DNA of 64,000 bases, from contig NZ_CALUAE010000016.1 of assembly GCF_943913955.1 (NCBI RefSeq), positions 1 to 64,000 of the forward strand, given 5' to 3'. Positions 61,209 to 64,000 of this stretch are shown one piece after another (positions within the stretch are counted from its first letter, which is position 1; every line of letters begins with the position of its first letter). The notes beneath the pieces were generated by a model. That model did not search any database, was not told where the DNA came from, and saw only the letters and a program-made list of their open reading frames with translations. The stretch is from Mycolicibacterium bacteremicum (GTDB lineage: Bacteria > Actinomycetota > Actinomycetes > Mycobacteriales > Mycobacteriaceae). Made by a program: the position numbers and the translations under genes.

Positions 61209-63098
61209 ATGCCGTTCCACAACCCGTTCATCAAGAACGGTCAGATCAAGTTCCCTGACAACGCCAGCATCGTGTCCCACGTCGAGCGTTGGGCCAAGGT
61301 CCGCGGCGACAAGCTGGCCTACCGCTTCCTGGACTTCTCGACCGAGCGGGACGGTATCGCCCGCGAGCTCACCTGGGCGGAGTTCAGTGCCCGCAACCGC
61401 GCCGTCGCGGCCCGCCTGCAGCAGGTGACGCAGGTCGGCGACCGCGTCGCCATCCTGAGCCCGCAGAACCTGAACTATCTGGTCTCCATCTACGGCGCCA
61501 TCTACGCCGGTCGCATCGCGGTGCCGCTGTTCGACCCGTCCGAGCCGGGCCACGTCGGCCGCCTGCACGCCGTCCTCGACGACTGCAAGCCCTCGGCGAT
61601 CCTGACCACCACCGAGGCCGCCGAGGGCGTGCGCAAGTTCTTCCGCAGCCGGCCCGCCAACCAGCGTCCGCGCGTCATCGCCGTCGACGCCGTGCCCGAA
61701 GAGGTGGCTGCCACCTGGGAGCCGCAGGAGGTCACCGTCGACACGGTCGCCTACCTGCAGTACACCTCGGGGTCGACGCGCATCCCGACCGGCGTGCAGA
61801 TCACCCACCTCAATCTCGCGACGAACATCGTCCAGATCATCGAGGCGCTGGAAGCCGAGGAGGGCGACCGCGGCCTGTCCTGGCTGCCGTTCTTCCACGA
61901 CATGGGTCTGATCACCGCGCTGCTGTCGCCGATGATCGGTCACAACTTCACCTTCATGACCCCGGCGGCCTTCGTGCGCAGGCCCGGCCGGTGGATCCGC
62001 GAGATGGCCCGCAAGCCCGACGACACCGGCGGCGTCATCTCGGTGGCCCCGAACTTCGCCTTCGACCACGCCGCCGCGCGTGGCCTGCCCAAGGACGGCG
62101 AGCCGCCGCTGGACCTGTCCAACGTCAAGGCCGTGCTCAACGGCAGCGAGCCGATCTCGGCGGCCACCGTGCGCCGCTTCAACGAGGCGTTCGGTCCGTA
62201 CGGCTTCCCGGCCAAGGCCATCAAGCCGTCCTACGGTCTGGCCGAGGCCACCCTGTTCGTCTCGACCACGCCCTCCTCGGAAGAACCGAAGATCATCAGC
62301 GTCGACCGGGATGCGCTGAACACCGGGACCATCGTCGAGGTCGACCCGGAATCGCCCAAGGCGGTCGCGCAGGCCTCGGCGGGCAAGGTCGGCGTCTCCG
62401 AGTGGGCGGTGATCGTGGACGCCGAATCGGCGACCGAGCTGCCCGACGGCCAGATCGGCGAGATCTGGATCAGCGGCCCGAACATGGGCACCGGGTACTG
62501 GGGCAAGCCGGACGAGACGGTGGCGACGTTCCAGAACCTGCTCAAGTCGCGCACCAGCCCCTCGCATGCCGAGGGTGCCGGCGAGGACGCCACCTGGGTG
62601 CGTACCGGCGACTACGGCGCCTTCTATGACGGCGACCTCTACATCACCGGTCGCGTCAAGGACCTGGTCATCATCGACGGCCGCAACCATTACCCGCAGG
62701 ACCTGGAGTACTCGGCGCAGGAGGCATCCAAGGCGGTGCGCACCGGTTTCGCCGCGGCCTTCTCGGTGCCGGCCAACCAGCTGCCCGCCGAGGTCTTCGA
62801 CGACTCGCACGCCGGCCTGAAGTTCGATCCGGAGGACACCTCCGAGCAGCTGGTCATCGTCGCCGAGCGCGCACCCGGTTCGCACAAGATGGAACTCGGC
62901 CCGATCATCGACGACATCCGCGCCGCGATCGCGGTGCGCCACGGCGTCACCGTCCGTGACGTGCTGCTGACCCCGGCCGGTGCCATCCCGCGCACCTCCA
63001 GCGGCAAGATCGGCCGCCGCGCCTGCCGGTCCGGCTACCTGGACGGCAGCCTGCGCAGCGGCAAGATCGCCAACGATTTCCCCGACGAGACGGATTGA
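61209..63098 (+). CDS. fadD32: Long-chain fatty acyl-AMP ligase FadD32
   Basis: A 629-residue FAAL that activates the meromycolic chain as acyl-AMP and loads it on the Pks13 acyl carrier protein. The AMP-binding P-loop is YTSGSTRIPTGVQITHLN near residue 186, with SWLPFFHDMGLI, KPSYGLAEATLFVS, and the C-terminal YITGRVKDLVIIDGRNHYPQDLE and RTSSGKIGRRACR (catalytic Lys). ATG 61209 behind AGGAG; a TTG directly before it is also in frame. Matches Rv3801c, with pks13 following. Confidence 0.97.
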   Translation: MPFHNPFIKNGQIKFPDNASIVSHVERWAKVRGDKLAYRFLDFSTERDGIARELTWAEFSARNRAVAARLQQVTQVGDRVAILSPQNLNYLVSIYGAIYAGRIAVPLFDPSEPGHVGRLHAVLDDCKPSAILTTTEAAEGVRKFFRSRPANQRPRVIAVDAVPEEVAATWEPQEVTVDTVAYLQYTSGSTRIPTGVQITHLNLATNIVQIIEALEAEEGDRGLSWLPFFHDMGLITALLSPMIGHNFTFMTPAAFVRRPGRWIREMARKPDDTGGVISVAPNFAFDHAAARGLPKDGEPPLDLSNVKAVLNGSEPISAATVRRFNEAFGPYGFPAKAIKPSYGLAEATLFVSTTPSSEEPKIISVDRDALNTGTIVEVDPESPKAVAQASAGKVGVSEWAVIVDAESATELPDGQIGEIWISGPNMGTGYWGKPDETVATFQNLLKSRTSPSHAEGAGEDATWVRTGDYGAFYDGDLYITGRVKDLVIIDGRNHYPQDLEYSAQEASKAVRTGFAAAFSVPANQLPAEVFDDSHAGLKFDPEDTSEQLVIVAERAPGSHKMELGPIIDDIRAAIAVRHGVTVRDVLLTPAGAIPRTSSGKIGRRACRSGYLDGSLRSGKIANDFPDETD

Positions 63099-63159
63099 GG
63101 CACGTTCAGTTCCTCACCGCGCCACCCAGGCCGCACGACGGCGAAAGTGAACAGTGAAA

Positions 63160-64000
63160 ATGACTGAAGCGCAAGACAATTCACAACCCGCCGGTGACCT
63201 CCCGGCCGTTTCCGGGTCGGCCTCGGACGCCGTGGCCCCGGCCCGCGGCGACATGACCGTCGCCGAGATGCGGGAGTGGCTGCGCAACTGGGTGGCCAAC
63301 GCGACCGGCCAGCCCGCCGACAAGATCGACGAGTCGGCCCCGGTGGTCGAGCTGGGCCTGTCGTCCCGCGATGCGGTGGCGATGGCCAGCGATATCGAGG
63401 ACCTGACCGGTGTCACGCTGACCGCCACCGTGGTGTTCCGCAACCCGACCATCGAGGCGCTGGCCACCGTCATCATCGAGGGTGAGCCCGAGCCGGTGCT
63501 CGACGCCGACGAGGACTGGACCCGCGAACCCGGTGTCGAGGACATCGCGATCGTCGGCCTGGCCACCCGTTTCCCCGGCGAGATGAACAGCGCCGAGCAG
63601 ATGTGGGCCGCCCTGCTGGAGGGGCGCGACGCCAGCTCGGATCTGCCCGAGGGCCGCTGGTCGGAATTCCTCGGTGAACCGCGGATCGCCGAGCGGGTCG
63701 CCAAGGCGCACACCCGTGGTGGATATCTCTCCGATATCAAGGGTTTCGACTCCGAGTTCTTCGCGCTGTCGAAGATGGAGGCCGACAACATCGATCCGCA
63801 GCAGCGGATGGCCCTCGAGCTCACCTGGGAGGCCCTCGAGCACGCCCGCATCCCGGCGTCGAGCCTGCGCGGCGGCGATGTCGGTGTGTATGTGGGCAGT
63901 TCGAACAACGACTACATGTTCCTGGCCGTCGCGGACCCGACGACCGCGCACCCCTATGCGATCACCGGCACCACCAGCTCCATCATCGCCAACCGGGTGT
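63160..64000 (+). CDS. pks13: Polyketide synthase Pks13 (N-terminal part, runs off the window)
   Basis: The frame is open from ATG 63160 to the window end (280 codons). Residues about 30-105 form the N-terminal acyl carrier domain (MTVAEMREWLRNWVANATGQ), with the attachment serine in ELGLSSRDAVAM (Ser69; the usual preceding Asp is Ser). The ketosynthase begins near residue 128 (DIAIVGLATRFPGEMNSAEQ) and reaches IDPQQRMALELTWEALEHAR; its active-site Cys lies beyond the edge. Pks13 condenses the FadD32-activated chain with a carboxylated fatty acid into mycolic acid. It begins 61 bases after fadD32. Confidence 0.96.
   Translation, partial: MTEAQDNSQPAGDLPAVSGSASDAVAPARGDMTVAEMREWLRNWVANATGQPADKIDESAPVVELGLSSRDAVAMASDIEDLTGVTLTATVVFRNPTIEALATVIIEGEPEPVLDADEDWTREPGVEDIAIVGLATRFPGEMNSAEQMWAALLEGRDASSDLPEGRWSEFLGEPRIAERVAKAHTRGGYLSDIKGFDSEFFALSKMEADNIDPQQRMALELTWEALEHARIPASSLRGGDVGVYVGSSNNDYMFLAVADPTTAHPYAITGTTSSIIANRV

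Noticed and set aside
60876..62942. 688-codon open frame antisense to fadD32
   Set aside because: Shadow of fadD32 and the cutinase gene; composition is typical antisense (Gly, Val, Asp, His, Arg) without motifs.
63114..63951. Antisense frames over the start of pks13
   Set aside because: The plus-strand frame from 63160 gives clear acyl carrier and ketosynthase sequence, so the minus-strand frames are shadows.

Overview
The window is chromosomal DNA of a fast-growing mycobacterium (Mycolicibacterium type, close in layout to M. smegmatis). Evidence: high GC, frequent GTG/TTG starts, densely packed genes, and a gene order that follows M. tuberculosis Rv3859c back to Rv3800c: gltB-gltD-small ORF-PHP protein-ethR/ethA-rraA-hns-like-copD/copC-DUF6474-espR-Rv3847-sodA-glpQ1-bfrB-LCP-DUF2470-pheA-gpm2-metallopeptidase-Rv3835-serS, then plsC genes-HAD-PGRP amidase-erp-glf-glfT2-PAP2-ubiA-aftB-fbp cluster-cutinase-fadD32-pks13. 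Family names come from reading the proteins and from remembered synteny; no database search was run.

Region 1-6.5 kb is accessory: a frameshifted 13E12/DUF222 gene cut by the left edge, a DUF4262 gene, a FAD amine oxidase, an SRPBCC protein, DUF427, an AlkA-like glycosylase, Dps and a thioesterase. Region 7-13 kb is the gltBD glutamate synthase operon. Region 13-21 kb holds an F420-type oxidoreductase, a PHP phosphoesterase, the divergent ethR/ethA pair with a clear multi-palindrome operator, a third-type DinB polymerase directly behind ethR, rraA and a TipAS MerR regulator. Region 21-29 kb has a membrane-anchored H-NS-like protein, a copper CopC/CopD operon, a proline-rich exported protein, an ImmA/IrrE protease plus multi-TM partner convergent with espR, then sodA (Mn-type) and a 51-residue membrane protein.

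Region 29-44 kb mixes iron storage and iron-regulated genes (bfrB, DUF2470, both with IdeR-box-like DNA), glpQ1, an LCP cell-wall ligase with a polyproline arm, pheA-gpm2, serS, a MOSC protein and a metallo-beta-lactamase/Rieske fusion. Region 44-64 kb is the cell-envelope core: two tandem PlsC acyltransferases with a HAD phosphatase, a PGRP/LGFP amidase, Erp, the galactan and arabinan precursor operon (glf-glfT2-PAP2-ubiA-aftB), three tandem antigen-85-type genes, a DUF732 protein, the Rv3802-type cutinase, fadD32, and the start of pks13, which runs off the right edge. Together the right end makes, activates, condenses and attaches mycolic acids to arabinogalactan.

No tRNA, rRNA, insertion sequence or CRISPR array was seen.
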